Assembly: GCA_964635375.1 (NCBI GenBank)
Contig: CAZWOU010000006.1
Location: 1 to 64,000 of the forward strand
Source: CAZMNY01 sp964635375
GTDB taxonomy: Bacteria; Planctomycetota; Planctomycetia; Pirellulales; Pirellulaceae
Direction: 5' to 3'
DNA: 64,000 nt
Both the position numbers and the translations under genes were made by a program. Below are positions 17,839-26,816 of this stretch, in pieces (within the stretch, counting starts at the first letter, position 1; each line of letters begins with the position of its first letter). The notes beneath the pieces were generated by a model. The model was not told the DNA's origin and ran no database searches. It was given only the letters and a program-made list of their open reading frames with translations.

Positions 17839-19329
17839 ATGTGGCGCCAAAGATCCACGACGGTTCGCTGTTCAGGGACGCGGCGTCCGCCTGCCGCAAT
17901 CCGACAGCCGAGCGGGTTGGCGTTCGGATGGTGGTGGGGATTTCGAGCCGCGGCGCCCGTCGAGGACGGCCAGTTGGCCGGCAGCGGCAAACTCCAGCGA
18001 CTCGAGGCGGTGTTGTTTGTTTCCCGCGAGCCATTGCCGAGCCGAAAACTGAGCCAGCTGGCCAACTTGGCGGATGGCACGGAAGCACGTACACTGGTTC
18101 GCCGGCTCAACGAAAAATATGACGAGGCTGGCCGATCGTTTCGCGTCGAGGAAGTCGCCGGCGGATACCAGTTCATGACGCGGAAGAATCTGGCGTCATG
18201 GATCCGGCGCCTGCAACACGCACCAGCTGAGATTCGACTTTCGGCGCCAGGCATGGAAACCCTCGCCGTAATCGCCTACCGACAACCTGTGATGCGAGCC
18301 GATATTGAAGCGGTTCGCGGTGTGAATTGTGGAGAAATACTGCGACAATTGCTCGACCGTGACCTGATACGGATTAGCGGCCGAAGCGACGATTTGGGTC
18401 GCCCCTATATCTACTCGACTACTAAAAACTTCCTACGACTCATTGGCCTCAAGAGCACCGAACTGCTGCCGAGGATCGAGCAACTGCGAGTTCGGTCGCA
18501 CGATCCAAAACAGAATAGCGACATCATGAAATCGAGCGACGATCGTCTGCAGGAGGATTCTGACGTGAGTGTTTCCACCGTGCCCCCCAGTGATACTTCC
18601 AGCGCCCCTGAGGATGAACTTCCAGGAGGCGTCGACGGGCTCAAGCAGGCTCTGGAAGACGACGACTACGAAGACGATGATGAGCTCGACGATGATGAGC
18701 TCGATGACGATGATGAACTCGGCGACGACGATGAGCTCGACGACGACGATGAGCTCGACGACGATGACGAGCTAGATGATGATGACGAGCTAGATGATGA
18801 TGACGAGCTAGATGATGATGACGAGCTGGGCGATGATGAGCTCGAAGATGATTATGAAGACGACGATGATGAGTCCGAGGACGAAGATGACGACGATGAG
18901 GGGATAGAGAACGACGGTTGGGAGGAAGTCGACGACGAAGAAGACGACGACGAAGATGACGACGACGGCGAAGACTGGGAGTCCGAACTCGAGGACGAGG
19001 AAGAGTACGACGAATTCGGCAGCGACGGGGACGACGACGACGACGGGGACGACGACGGGGACGATGACGGGGACGACGACGGAGAGGACGACGGAGAGGA
19101 CGACGGAGAGGACGANNNNNNNNNNNNNNNNNNNNNNNNNNNNNNNNNNNNNNNNNNNNNNNNNNNNNNNNNNNNNNNNNNNNNNNNNNNNNNNNNNNNN
19201 NNNNNNNNNNNNNNNGACGACGGAGAGGACGACGGAGAGGACGACGGAGAGGACGAGGAGGGAGAGGGAGAGGACGGAGAGGACGAGGAGGGAGAGGACG
19301 AGGAGGGAGAGGACGAGGACTGGGAGTAA
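17839..19329 (+). CDS. scpB: ScpB with a very long acidic C-terminal tail (contains an assembly gap)
   Basis: Segregation and condensation protein B, the winged-helix partner of ScpA in the SMC complex. The ATG at 17839 is preceded by GAAGA; an upstream ATG at 17719 adds unlike residues. Seen: LQRLEAVLFVSREPLPSRKLSQL (first winged helix), LNEKYDEAGRSFRVEEVAGGYQF, the family signature ETLAVIAYRQPVMRADIEAVRGVN, and GRPYIYSTTKNFL. The folded part ends near residue 215. The rest is almost pure Asp/Glu with periodic Leu or Gly: DDDDEL units, then DDGE units. A run of 100 N (19116-19215) interrupts the DDGE repeats, so the tail length is unknown; frame is kept on both sides. A short acidic tail is known in some ScpB proteins; this one is extreme. 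Confidence 0.9.
   Translation: MWRQRSTTVRCSGTRRPPAAIRQPSGLAFGWWWGFRAAAPVEDGQLAGSGKLQRLEAVLFVSREPLPSRKLSQLANLADGTEARTLVRRLNEKYDEAGRSFRVEEVAGGYQFMTRKNLASWIRRLQHAPAEIRLSAPGMETLAVIAYRQPVMRADIEAVRGVNCGEILRQLLDRDLIRISGRSDDLGRPYIYSTTKNFLRLIGLKSTELLPRIEQLRVRSHDPKQNSDIMKSSDDRLQEDSDVSVSTVPPSDTSSAPEDELPGGVDGLKQALEDDDYEDDDELDDDELDDDDELGDDDELDDDDELDDDDELDDDDELDDDDELDDDDELGDDELEDDYEDDDDESEDEDDDDEGIENDGWEEVDDEEDDDEDDDDGEDWESELEDEEEYDEFGSDGDDDDDGDDDGDDDGDDDGEDDGEDDGEDXXXXXXXXXXXXXXXXXXXXXXXXXXXXXXXXXXDDGEDDGEDDGEDEEGEGEDGEDEEGEDEEGEDEDWE
18652..19326 (+). repeat. GAC/GAT-rich acidic coding repeat array
   Basis: Low-complexity array encoding the ScpB tail. An 18-base unit (GATGATGATGACGAGCTA and variants, DDDDEL) recurs around 18700-18840. 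A 12-base unit (GACGACGGAGAG, DDGE) recurs around 19060-19260 on both sides of the N run. All unit lengths are multiples of three. Confidence 0.85.
19116..19215. other. assembly gap (100 N)
   Basis: Exactly 100 N inside the DDGE repeats, with the same 12-base unit on both sides. This is a placeholder of unknown true length, caused by the repeat. Confidence 0.95.
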
Positions 19330-19388
19330 CGGTTTCGGCTACTGGCCTCATCAGCCTCACAGCCAACCGCCTCGAAGCTGCGGGGTCT

Positions 19389-20657
19389 TTAGAGCTTGAA
19401 CAGGCGGCGGAGTGCGTCGAGCAGTCCGTGGGGCGTGCCTTCTTCCGCTTCTGCTCGCAGGCTTTCGAGCGGCGGGTGGAGTATCTTGCCGACAAGCCGA
19501 TCGGCGAAGCGTTCGATTTCGCGTCTTGACCGTTCGTCGAGATCGTCGAGCTTGTTCAGCAGTCTGGCGAGTTCTTGAGCTTTCAGTTCATGGGCTTGCG
19601 TGGTGAGTCGGCGAATGGTTGGCCCTGTCGCGCGATGGTTCAGCTCTGCGATGAATTGGGTAGTCGCGTCGTCGATAATCTTCTCGGCTTTGGGCCACTC
19701 CCGCTCGCGCGCTTCGCGATTGCGTCGACAGGCTTCGGAGAGATCATCGACCGAGTAAAGATAGACGCCGGTGAACTGTTCGATATCGGGATGAAAATCG
19801 CGTGGGACGGCAAGGTCGAGGATGAACAACGGTCGTTGGTACCTCTGCGGATGAATTGTCGCGAATTGCTCCCGCGTCACAATTGGCTCAGTCGCACCGG
19901 TTGTGGAAACGACGATGTCCGCAGCGACCAGGCTATCGGTTAGTTCGTCCCAGCTTCCCGCACTGCCGGCAGTCCGTTTGGCCAGTTCCTGGGCGCGTTC
20001 GGCTGTGCGGTTAATGATCGTAATCTTGGCCGCGCCTTCATCGATAAGATAGCGAAGCGTTTCCTCCCCCATCTCTCCGGCGCCGATGACGAGCACGCTC
20101 TTGTCGTCGAATCGTTCGAAGAATTGTCGCGCGTAGTCGGCTACGGCAACGCTCGGGATACTCACTCGTTTCTCATGGATGGCGGTTTCGGTGGCGACGC
20201 GTTTGGCGACCCGATTTGCGGCCTGGAAGGCGGCGTGCAGGAGGGCCCCGGTCGAGTCGCCCTCTCTGGCGAGTTCATAGGCCTGCTTCACCTGGGAGAG
20301 AATTTGCGGCTCGCCAACGACCATGCTATCGAGGCTGGAAGCGACTGAGAAGAGATGGCGAATCGCGTCGCCGCCCGACCAATCGAACAGTTCATCAAAG
20401 ATCTGCCCCGCGTCAATTCCGTGAAACGAGGCCACAAATTCGATAAGTTGCCTGTGGTTGGGGCATCCGTCGGGCGTGCTTGAGGCGAGGTAAATCTCAA
20501 CTCGATTGCAAGTCGAGAGAACGACCGATTCCGATTGAGGAAAGCGTTGTTTCAAGCTCTCCATCGCCTGTCGAGCTTGGTCCGGGCTAAAGGCGAGCCG
20601 TTCTCGGATTTCGACCGATGCGGTGTGGTGGCTGAGTCCAATCATCTGCAGGTTCAT
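19389..20657 (-). CDS. hemA: glutamyl-tRNA reductase
   Basis: First committed step of C5-pathway tetrapyrrole synthesis: reduces glutamyl-tRNA(Glu) to glutamate-1-semialdehyde with NADPH. 422 residues. Seen: GLSHHTASVEIRERLAF at the N terminus, the catalytic Cys50 in LSTCNRVEIYLAS, VVGEPQILSQVKQAYELA, the NADPH-binding VLVIGAGEMGEETLRYL, and the C-terminal dimerisation helices. Its ATG overlaps the end of the upstream gene by 4 bases, so the two are translationally coupled, as in the hemAX arrangement of other bacteria but in the opposite order. Confidence 0.97.
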   Translation of the reverse strand: MNLQMIGLSHHTASVEIRERLAFSPDQARQAMESLKQRFPQSESVVLSTCNRVEIYLASSTPDGCPNHRQLIEFVASFHGIDAGQIFDELFDWSGGDAIRHLFSVASSLDSMVVGEPQILSQVKQAYELAREGDSTGALLHAAFQAANRVAKRVATETAIHEKRVSIPSVAVADYARQFFERFDDKSVLVIGAGEMGEETLRYLIDEGAAKITIINRTAERAQELAKRTAGSAGSWDELTDSLVAADIVVSTTGATEPIVTREQFATIHPQRYQRPLFILDLAVPRDFHPDIEQFTGVYLYSVDDLSEACRRNREAREREWPKAEKIIDDATTQFIAELNHRATGPTIRRLTTQAHELKAQELARLLNKLDDLDERSRREIERFADRLVGKILHPPLESLRAEAEEGTPHGLLDALRRLFKL

Positions 20658-21556
20658 GCCGAGTCCTCCAGACCGACGAATCGGGTCGTCGGCTGTCGCC
20701 CCGCCGATGCGGGATCTGTCGCCCCGTGGCGGCCCAGGAGGACGGCTGCAAGCACAAACGTTAGAAAGACAAAGCTGGCCATAGTCAGGTAGGCCACCTT
20801 TCGCCCCACTCTCGCCGGTTTGTAGACGAACTCAAAAACCGCTGTCGCGACAAGCCAGAGAAAGAGCAGCCCTGAACTCAAGATGGCTGGGTCAGTCCAG
20901 GCGATGGACGACGCTCCAGAAAAATCGCGACTGATGTTGAGAGCGACTCCGGAGAGCAAGCCCATTCCGAGCAGTCCTGTGGAAAGCCACAGAGCTTCAC
21001 GGTTGAACCTCTGCAACCACTCTAAACTTGGCATGAGGACTCCACGCCTTGGCGGAGGGAGTTTCTTCTTGAGTCGATTCGACTTGAACAGATACATGAC
21101 TCCAGAGGCGAACGCCATGCTCATCGAGACCGTGCCCAGCAACAGCGATATGCCATGCAACAAACGCCACATGTTCAGAGCTTTTTCGGGCGAGAACGGC
21201 GGCGTATTCTTGAGCCACAAGGCAACGCCGATCATGATCAGCACCAACGGCAGGAAGAACACGCCCACTGCCGTTGTCGACCTTCGCACCGTCAGCGCGA
21301 GATAGGCCGCCGCCATAATCCAGGCGGCCATCAAGGTCCAAGAATACCAATTTCCCAAAGGTGCGCCAGATGGATTGGGTTGCTGCGCCAGCATCCAAAT
21401 ATAGACCGAATGGGTAAACAGACCCGCTGAGCCAAAACCAACCGTCGCCCAGAAGGGGACACGAGCTCGCGTGAATAGACGAAGGAATTCCAGAACCAGC
21501 GCCGTCAAATAGCTGGTAAAGAAACACGTCATCGATATTCCGCTTAACCAAGTCAT
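20654..21556 (-). CDS. HemX/CcsA-like cytochrome c assembly family membrane protein
   Basis: 300 residues with about eight hydrophobic helices, of the CcsA/HemX (cytochrome c assembly protein) family. Coupling to hemA by a 4-base overlap favours the HemX role, a membrane protein that modulates glutamyl-tRNA reductase amount. A heme-handling role in cytochrome c maturation is the alternative. Seen: HSVYIWMLAQQ, LGNWYSWTLMAAWIMAAAYL, and MWRLLHGISLLLGTVSMSMAFASGVMYLF with the conserved His. The long periplasmic WxWxD-type heme motif of true CcsA is not obvious. Confidence 0.85.
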   Translation of the reverse strand: MTWLSGISMTCFFTSYLTALVLEFLRLFTRARVPFWATVGFGSAGLFTHSVYIWMLAQQPNPSGAPLGNWYSWTLMAAWIMAAAYLALTVRRSTTAVGVFFLPLVLIMIGVALWLKNTPPFSPEKALNMWRLLHGISLLLGTVSMSMAFASGVMYLFKSNRLKKKLPPPRRGVLMPSLEWLQRFNREALWLSTGLLGMGLLSGVALNISRDFSGASSIAWTDPAILSSGLLFLWLVATAVFEFVYKPARVGRKVAYLTMASFVFLTFVLAAVLLGRHGATDPASAGRQPTTRFVGLEDSA

Positions 21557-21564
21557 CCCAGAGC

Positions 21565-22659
21565 CTAGTCCTTATCCGTCTCTAATCTATATTCTTTCAG
21601 TTTCTTGTGAAGCGTGTTTCGGTTGATCCCCAGTTTGGTGGCTGCTCGCGTCTGCACATGGTCGCATAATTCCATCACCTGGGCGATCAATTCCCGTTCC
21701 ACTCGATTGACGATCAGGGTGTGCAATTCGTCACAATCATCGCCGTTCTCCTGCAGCCCTTGCTGCACGAGCTCGTAGGCGATCGAGTCGACGTCGACGC
21801 CTCGCATGCGGCCTCGAGGCCGCTCGCTGCCGGTGACAATGCCGGGCAGCAAGTCCAGTGTCAGTTCGTCGCCATCCGCCATCACCACGGCTCGCTCCAC
21901 GTAGTTTTGCAACTCGCGAACGTTGCCTGGCCAGTGATAGTCTTGCAAGGCGTCGACGGCCTCTTTTTGGATGTGCACGACGTAGCGATCATTCGCTTCG
22001 CTATAGATGGAGAGAAAGTGGGCCACCATGGCTGGAATGTCCTCACGCCGCTCGCGCAGCGGTGGGATTACAATCGGCACAACATTCAGCCGCCAGTAGA
22101 GGTCCTCTCGAAATCGATCCAGTTCAACCTCGTCCAGCAACTCACGATTGCTAGCCGCGATCACTCGCGTATCGACACGGTTGGTTTGCGTATCGCCCAC
22201 TCTCTCAAACTCCCTCTCCTGCAAGACTCGCAAGAGCTTGACTTGCAGCAACAGGGACGTGGAGTTGATTTCGTCGAGGAAGATCGTCCCGGTATGGGCG
22301 GCTTCGAACCTCCCGGTGCGGTTGGCCACAGCCCCAGTGAAAGCGCCTCGCACATGCCCAAAGAGCTCACTCTCGAGCAGGTTGTCGGCCAGGGCCCCGC
22401 AATTCACTTTGACGAACGGACTGCCGCCCCGGTCGCTCAGTCGATGCACAGCGGTGGCGATCAATTCCTTCCCCGTGCCGGTTTCGCCGAGCAGCAGCAC
22501 CGACGCGTTGCTTCGGGCCACCCGGCGAGTGACCCGATAGACTTCCTGCATCGCGGGTGAGTTCCCAATGATGCTGGGAATCGGCGGACCAGTTTCGGCG
22601 GGGTTTCCGAACGTCATCTTCAACAAGATCCGAGATTCGAAAGAGGAAGTCCGAAACAA
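21565..22659 (-). CDS. sigma-54-dependent activator without a receiver domain
   Basis: 364-residue enhancer-binding protein that opens sigma-54 promoters. Seen: an AAA+ domain from PSIIGNSPAMQEV, Walker A GETGTGKE, the GAFTGA loop that contacts sigma-54 (in FGHVRGAFTGAVANR), Walker B TIFLDEIN, the arginine-finger region FREDLYWRLNVVPI, WPGNVRELQN, and a C-terminal Fis-type helix-turn-helix (TRAATKLGINRNTLHKKLKEY). There is almost no N-terminal regulatory domain, so activity is set by expression, a partner protein or constitutively. The likelier start is the ATG at 22617 (MTFGNPAETG). It lies 8 bases upstream of the hemX-hemA pair. Confidence 0.9.
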   Translation of the reverse strand: MFRTSSFESRILLKMTFGNPAETGPPIPSIIGNSPAMQEVYRVTRRVARSNASVLLLGETGTGKELIATAVHRLSDRGGSPFVKVNCGALADNLLESELFGHVRGAFTGAVANRTGRFEAAHTGTIFLDEINSTSLLLQVKLLRVLQEREFERVGDTQTNRVDTRVIAASNRELLDEVELDRFREDLYWRLNVVPIVIPPLRERREDIPAMVAHFLSIYSEANDRYVVHIQKEAVDALQDYHWPGNVRELQNYVERAVVMADGDELTLDLLPGIVTGSERPRGRMRGVDVDSIAYELVQQGLQENGDDCDELHTLIVNRVERELIAQVMELCDHVQTRAATKLGINRNTLHKKLKEYRLETDKD

Positions 22660-22683
22660 GTTTCCAGAAACCGGCAGCTCGAA

Positions 22684-22742
22684 ACGGGCGTCAGCACGGG
22701 GCTTATCAACACAGGCTTTATCAACACAGGCGGTTCATCAGC
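22684..22742 (-). repeat. short imperfect tandem repeats
   Basis: The units ATCAACACAGG (three similar copies) and CAGCACGGG (two copies) alternate in the roughly 90-base spacer between the HEAT protein gene and the sigma-54 activator gene. No hairpin of note. Confidence 0.5.
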
Positions 22743-22747
22743 ACGGG

Positions 22748-25000
22748 CTAGGATGGGTCCGCTGCTTCGGCGGCGCCGCCGACAGGTTTTCCTTGGAATA
22801 GGTTTAGCACGGCGTCAGCCATTCGCTTCGACAAATCATTTGAGACCGGTGCGTTGCTCAGAGCAGCCTGTTGCTCGCGAATCTGGGCGTTCGTCAGCTG
22901 CAAGCCTCGAAGCTTGACAGCGGCGACGAGGGCGCCGAGGGCGGCTTCGCGCGACTCTTCGGGCAAGGCTTGGTCCAACGTCATACGCAGTAGAGTTTGT
23001 TGGGTGCGAGCGGTGCCGAGCAAGCCGAGGATATGCGCGGCTTGAGCGGTTAGCGTTTCCCGCTGTACCGCCGAGATGAGCGCTTCTTCAACTTGAAAGA
23101 CTTCGTAGAACGAGTACTGTTCTCGATCAGCCGTCAGTTTATCCAGCATCCGCAAGGCCGCCATAGCTTGAATGATACGGCTTGCCTGAGGCGTGACATC
23201 AGGGCGGATTTCATCGAGTCTTCGCAAGTGAATCGCCGCGCCGGCGACGGAATGCAGTCGCGGCAGAGCGATCGTTCGCTCGTCCTCTCGGGCGATGGAT
23301 TCCGCGAACTTCAATTGATCTGCGGCAGCGAAGATGCCGATCGGCAGTCGGGACGTGCGAGGGTCCTGCCGCAAGAGTTGCATCGTTTCCGCTGCGTTCG
23401 GCCGAGTCACCATGGATGAGATCAAGATGAGCTCGACATTGGGATTTGCTTGAGCGTTGCGGATCAGCTCGCGGCCTCGTGTGAACGCTCGGCCTTGGTA
23501 GTCCTGCGCCGCGATTAAGGCGACAGTGGTCTGACCCTGGCCTTGATTTGGATGGGCGACAAGCACTTGTCTTGCCCCGCTACTGAGAATGAAGAACTTG
23601 ATCGCGTTGATGAAATCAGACGAGCCGGCGTAGGGCGTTTTGGGGTCCATCGCCATGACCGCCCGCATCGCCGCATAGCGAATCCTGCGATCCTCATTGA
23701 CCAAGGCTCGGGCCACCGCTCCCGCTCGGCCGCCCTTGGATTCAAGCAGTGTGAGATCTCCGCTTGCTCCGAGCGCTTGCAGAGCAGCAGTTGCGGCGGG
23801 AGTCCATTTTCGTTTGACGGCTTCCAGCAGCGCCAATTCCAATTGCTCCGGTTTGGTCTTCGCGGCCATCTTCCAGGTAGCGGAATCGGGCGAAAGCAGT
23901 TGGTCGGCGCCCGCGCGAAGCTGGGCGTCCTGCAGTTGCACCAGGAGCGAGTTGAGTTGGTCTTCGGCTTCGTCCGAGAGGGCGGCCAAGTCGCGCGACA
24001 AGTGGGCTGCCGCACCGTACACGGCTTGTTCGATCGGCGCCTTCGAGGCTATCGACGTGTTCCCCTCATTGTCCCAACGAAACGTTCGGATCCGCCCGTC
24101 GAGGTCCGGTCTCGCAGGCAAGTCGCCGCGGCGAAACGCGTCGATCTTGCGGCGAAGAAACACAATCGCCTCGGGCCTCGTCGGCGTCACGCCGACAATT
24201 CGCAACATGGCCGTCTTGGCCGCCGACATCGATGGGTGATCCGCATTCAGCGAGAGGCGAGCCAAGTAGGGGACTGCCGTCTGCGATTTCATCAGCCCCA
24301 GAGCTTGGCAGGCCTGCGACACAATCGCGGCGTTGTCCGATTGCAGGGCCGAAATAAGCGGAGCGATCGCGTCTTGTTGCATCGCCATCAAGGCCGTTCG
24401 CAGTCGAGCGAGTTGGATGTCGCCTGAAGCCCCAGCCATGGCGTTCAGCAGAATCGGAGCTGCCGCATCGCCGCCTTTGAGCAACTCGACCACCGCCGTT
24501 CGCCGAGCCACTTCGTCATCGGACTGGGCTTGCTGGGCTAACTGCTGCAAGCGGTCTTCCCGTTTGGAATACTCGCCCACGGCGATCAGCACTGATTTGG
24601 CGTAGTCTGACAACTCTTGCCCGTACTTCTTCGAATCGTTCAAGGTGAGGAAGATTCGCGAGCCAATGCTGCGATGCATAGCTACCTTGCCCGCGTCATC
24701 CAGGTTCGCGGCCATCAACTGAGTCGCGTACTTCTGCAGCACGTCATCTCGGTCGAACCCCATCGCGACCTGGATCGCAAACATCAACTGCTCAGGAGAC
24801 CGCGGATTCGACTCCTCCAAAGCAATGATCGTGGGATTGGATTCAACGGCGTCATCCTGGCCTCGAGTTAGACCAGGCGCGAAGAGCGTCGCCGCGGCGA
24901 GCAGCAGTGCGAATCGCGTCTTTGTCACGGCCATGGATTTGCTTGTTTTCTTCATGGTTGTTGTCTTCATTATTGCTGCCATCATCATGGTGCTTATCAT
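22748..25000 (-). CDS. exported HEAT-repeat protein with a receiver-like C-terminal segment
   Basis: 750 residues, function unknown. The ATG at 25000 has AGGA 6 bases upstream. The first 26 residues are Met/Thr/Lys rich (several in-frame ATGs) and precede a signal peptide core FALLLAAATLFAPGL. Residues about 60-480 are alpha-helical HEAT-like repeats (DIQLARLRTALMAMQQDAIAPLI, NAAIVSQACQALGLMKSQ). Residues about 485-600 read like a CheY fold (ARQVLVAHPN, VELILISSM, RLPIGIFAAADQ) but have Ser where the phospho-acceptor Asp should be. More HEAT-like helices close the protein. It lies between argH and the sigma-54 activator on the same strand. Confidence 0.75.
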   Translation of the reverse strand: MISTMMMAAIMKTTTMKKTSKSMAVTKTRFALLLAAATLFAPGLTRGQDDAVESNPTIIALEESNPRSPEQLMFAIQVAMGFDRDDVLQKYATQLMAANLDDAGKVAMHRSIGSRIFLTLNDSKKYGQELSDYAKSVLIAVGEYSKREDRLQQLAQQAQSDDEVARRTAVVELLKGGDAAAPILLNAMAGASGDIQLARLRTALMAMQQDAIAPLISALQSDNAAIVSQACQALGLMKSQTAVPYLARLSLNADHPSMSAAKTAMLRIVGVTPTRPEAIVFLRRKIDAFRRGDLPARPDLDGRIRTFRWDNEGNTSIASKAPIEQAVYGAAAHLSRDLAALSDEAEDQLNSLLVQLQDAQLRAGADQLLSPDSATWKMAAKTKPEQLELALLEAVKRKWTPAATAALQALGASGDLTLLESKGGRAGAVARALVNEDRRIRYAAMRAVMAMDPKTPYAGSSDFINAIKFFILSSGARQVLVAHPNQGQGQTTVALIAAQDYQGRAFTRGRELIRNAQANPNVELILISSMVTRPNAAETMQLLRQDPRTSRLPIGIFAAADQLKFAESIAREDERTIALPRLHSVAGAAIHLRRLDEIRPDVTPQASRIIQAMAALRMLDKLTADREQYSFYEVFQVEEALISAVQRETLTAQAAHILGLLGTARTQQTLLRMTLDQALPEESREAALGALVAAVKLRGLQLTNAQIREQQAALSNAPVSNDLSKRMADAVLNLFQGKPVGGAAEAADPS

Positions 25001-25052
25001 TGGGATTCCTGGCTAAACAATCCGACAGATAGTTGGGTTCTTCGTCCTGCAT

Positions 25053-26468
25053 TCACCCTTCCGCCAGCCGCTCCTTCCAACTTTCAACTTGGGCCGCAAC
25101 TTCGCGCGGCGCGGTTGATCCGTAACTTTGGAATGCGCGGACCGCGTTGTCCACGCCCAACACGTTGTAGACCGTCTCGTCTAAAGACGCGTCAAGTTGT
25201 CGATACCTCTCTAGCGGCAAATCCGATAGCCGCAGACCTTCCGCCATGGCTTCGCCCACGAGTTCGCCGACCATATGGTGCGCCGTTCGTTGCGGAGTAC
25301 CGCGAGCGATTAAGTATTCCATAAACGTGGTGGCGTCCAAATGACCTCGATCGAGTCGTTCGGCGATCGCCGAGTGATTGAGTTCGGCTCGTTCAACCAA
25401 TGGGGCGGCTAATTGAAGGCAAGCGGACACGGTGTCGAATGAATCAAATAGCGGCGGCTTGTCCTCCTGAAGGTCTCGGTTGTAGGCCAGGGGAAGACCC
25501 TTGACCAAGGCCAGAAGTGTTTGCAGGTTGCCGATCACTCGAGCTGTCTTGCCGCGAGTCAGTTCAAGCACGTCAGGGTTGATCTTCTGCGGCATGATCG
25601 ACGAGCCTGTGCAGAAATCCTGTGGGAGACGAAGAAAATTGAACTCGATGGTCGACCACAGAATCCACTCCTCCGCCCAAGTACTCAGGTGTTCGGCAAT
25701 CAGCGTCAGCACAAACGCGGTCTCGAGAACGAAATCGCGATCGCTGGAGACGTCTAGGCTGTTCCTGGCGACCTCTTCGAACCCAAGCCGCTCAGCGACG
25801 TCGTCTCGATCGATGTCAATCGTGGTGCCGGCGAGCGCTGCGGCGCCCAAGCTGCAGACGTTGACGCGGCGGCGGCAGTCGAGCAGTCGCTGACGATCTC
25901 GCTCGAATTTTTCACAGTAGGCCAACCAGTAATGCGGCGCCAAGACGGGTTGGGCGCGCTGCAAGTGGGTGTACCCGGGCAAGATGACTGATTTGTCCCG
26001 GTCGCACCGCGAAACAAAAGCAAGTTGCAACTCTCTCAGCAATTGACTGGTTTGGTCAATCGCGTCGCGGACCCAGAGCCGAAAGTCGGTGGAGACCTGG
26101 TCGTTGCGGCTTCGCCCGGTGTGCAGTTTTCTCCCCACGTCTCCCAACTCATCGATCAACGCCCGTTCGATGTGCATGTGAATGTCTTCGAGGTCAAACC
26201 GCATAGGAAAGGCCTCGCTGCCCGGCAGCGGGTCGTGCTCGGCCACTGCCTGTTCGATTTGCCGACCTATTCGAGTGAGCGCCGTGTCGATCTGTTCGGC
26301 TTCCTCAGCGGTTAACACACCCTGAGTGGCGAGCATCTGCGCATGGGCGATCGACCCCTGAATATCGAATGGATAAAGGCGGTAATCGAAACTAATGCTC
26401 TCGCTGAATCGCTCGACGCGCTGATCCGGCCCATCGGCGAATACGCCGGATCGTGATGGTGTGGTCAC
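25053..26468 (-). CDS. argH: argininosuccinate lyase
   Basis: Last step of arginine synthesis: argininosuccinate to arginine and fumarate. 471 residues. Seen: HTGRSRNDQVSTDFRLW, the family signature GSSIMPQKINPDVLELTRGK with the catalytic Ser, THLQRAQPV, and the N-terminal SESISFDYRLYPFDI. The start is GTG at 26468 with AGG upstream, and a good promoter lies 60 bases further up. It is divergent from carB, which supplies carbamoyl phosphate to the same pathway, so the two may share regulation across the 348-base intergenic region. Confidence 0.96.
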   Translation of the reverse strand: MTTPSRSGVFADGPDQRVERFSESISFDYRLYPFDIQGSIAHAQMLATQGVLTAEEAEQIDTALTRIGRQIEQAVAEHDPLPGSEAFPMRFDLEDIHMHIERALIDELGDVGRKLHTGRSRNDQVSTDFRLWVRDAIDQTSQLLRELQLAFVSRCDRDKSVILPGYTHLQRAQPVLAPHYWLAYCEKFERDRQRLLDCRRRVNVCSLGAAALAGTTIDIDRDDVAERLGFEEVARNSLDVSSDRDFVLETAFVLTLIAEHLSTWAEEWILWSTIEFNFLRLPQDFCTGSSIMPQKINPDVLELTRGKTARVIGNLQTLLALVKGLPLAYNRDLQEDKPPLFDSFDTVSACLQLAAPLVERAELNHSAIAERLDRGHLDATTFMEYLIARGTPQRTAHHMVGELVGEAMAEGLRLSDLPLERYRQLDASLDETVYNVLGVDNAVRAFQSYGSTAPREVAAQVESWKERLAEG

Positions 26469-26816
26469 CCTTGCCTTATTTCCTCACATCTGGGAAGCCG
26501 GGATAGAATTTAACCAACGTATTCATACTAAACAGCTTACGTCAAAGCGTCAACGGTCGCCTCCGGCCCGGCGCCCGCTCTGTGACCCTCTGGCGCCCAG
26601 CTCCTAGGCAGATTCGCTACAGCCCGTGGTTCGGGTTGCGGCTTGGGGAGTGGTTTGGGGCCCAGTTTGGGCCAGCCAATGGGCGGATCGGCCAGTTTTC
26701 AGCCACGATTGGCCGCCCCTCGCCCCTTGAACTGGTGCCCGAGCCGGTGGTAACTTCGAGGGATTTTACTCAGCCAACTTGGTTTGGCCATCGATGCCCG
26801 CTCTGCTGGAGTTCCC
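26469..26816. other. divergent argH / carB intergenic region
   Basis: 348 bases. It holds the argH promoter listed separately. The carB-proximal part is G-rich with several TTTGGGG and TTTGGGC words but no clear promoter. I see no pyrimidine or arginine operator I could name. Confidence 0.4.
26525..26553 (-). promoter_or_regulatory. candidate sigma-70 type promoter for argH
   Basis: On the minus strand TTGACG (26553-26548), exactly 17 bases, then TAGTAT (26530-26525). It lies about 57 bases before the argH GTG. A second TTGACG sits a few bases inside the spacer. Confidence 0.5.

Noticed and set aside
18641..19495. Long minus-strand frame rich in Arg and Pro opposite the scpB tail
   Set aside because: It is the antisense of the GAC/GAT repeat and has no family resemblance; the plus-strand ScpB domain fixes the coding strand.
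22684..22742. Alternating short repeats as an operator or CRISPR-like element
   Set aside because: Units are too short and imperfect, lack dyad symmetry, and look like local slippage.
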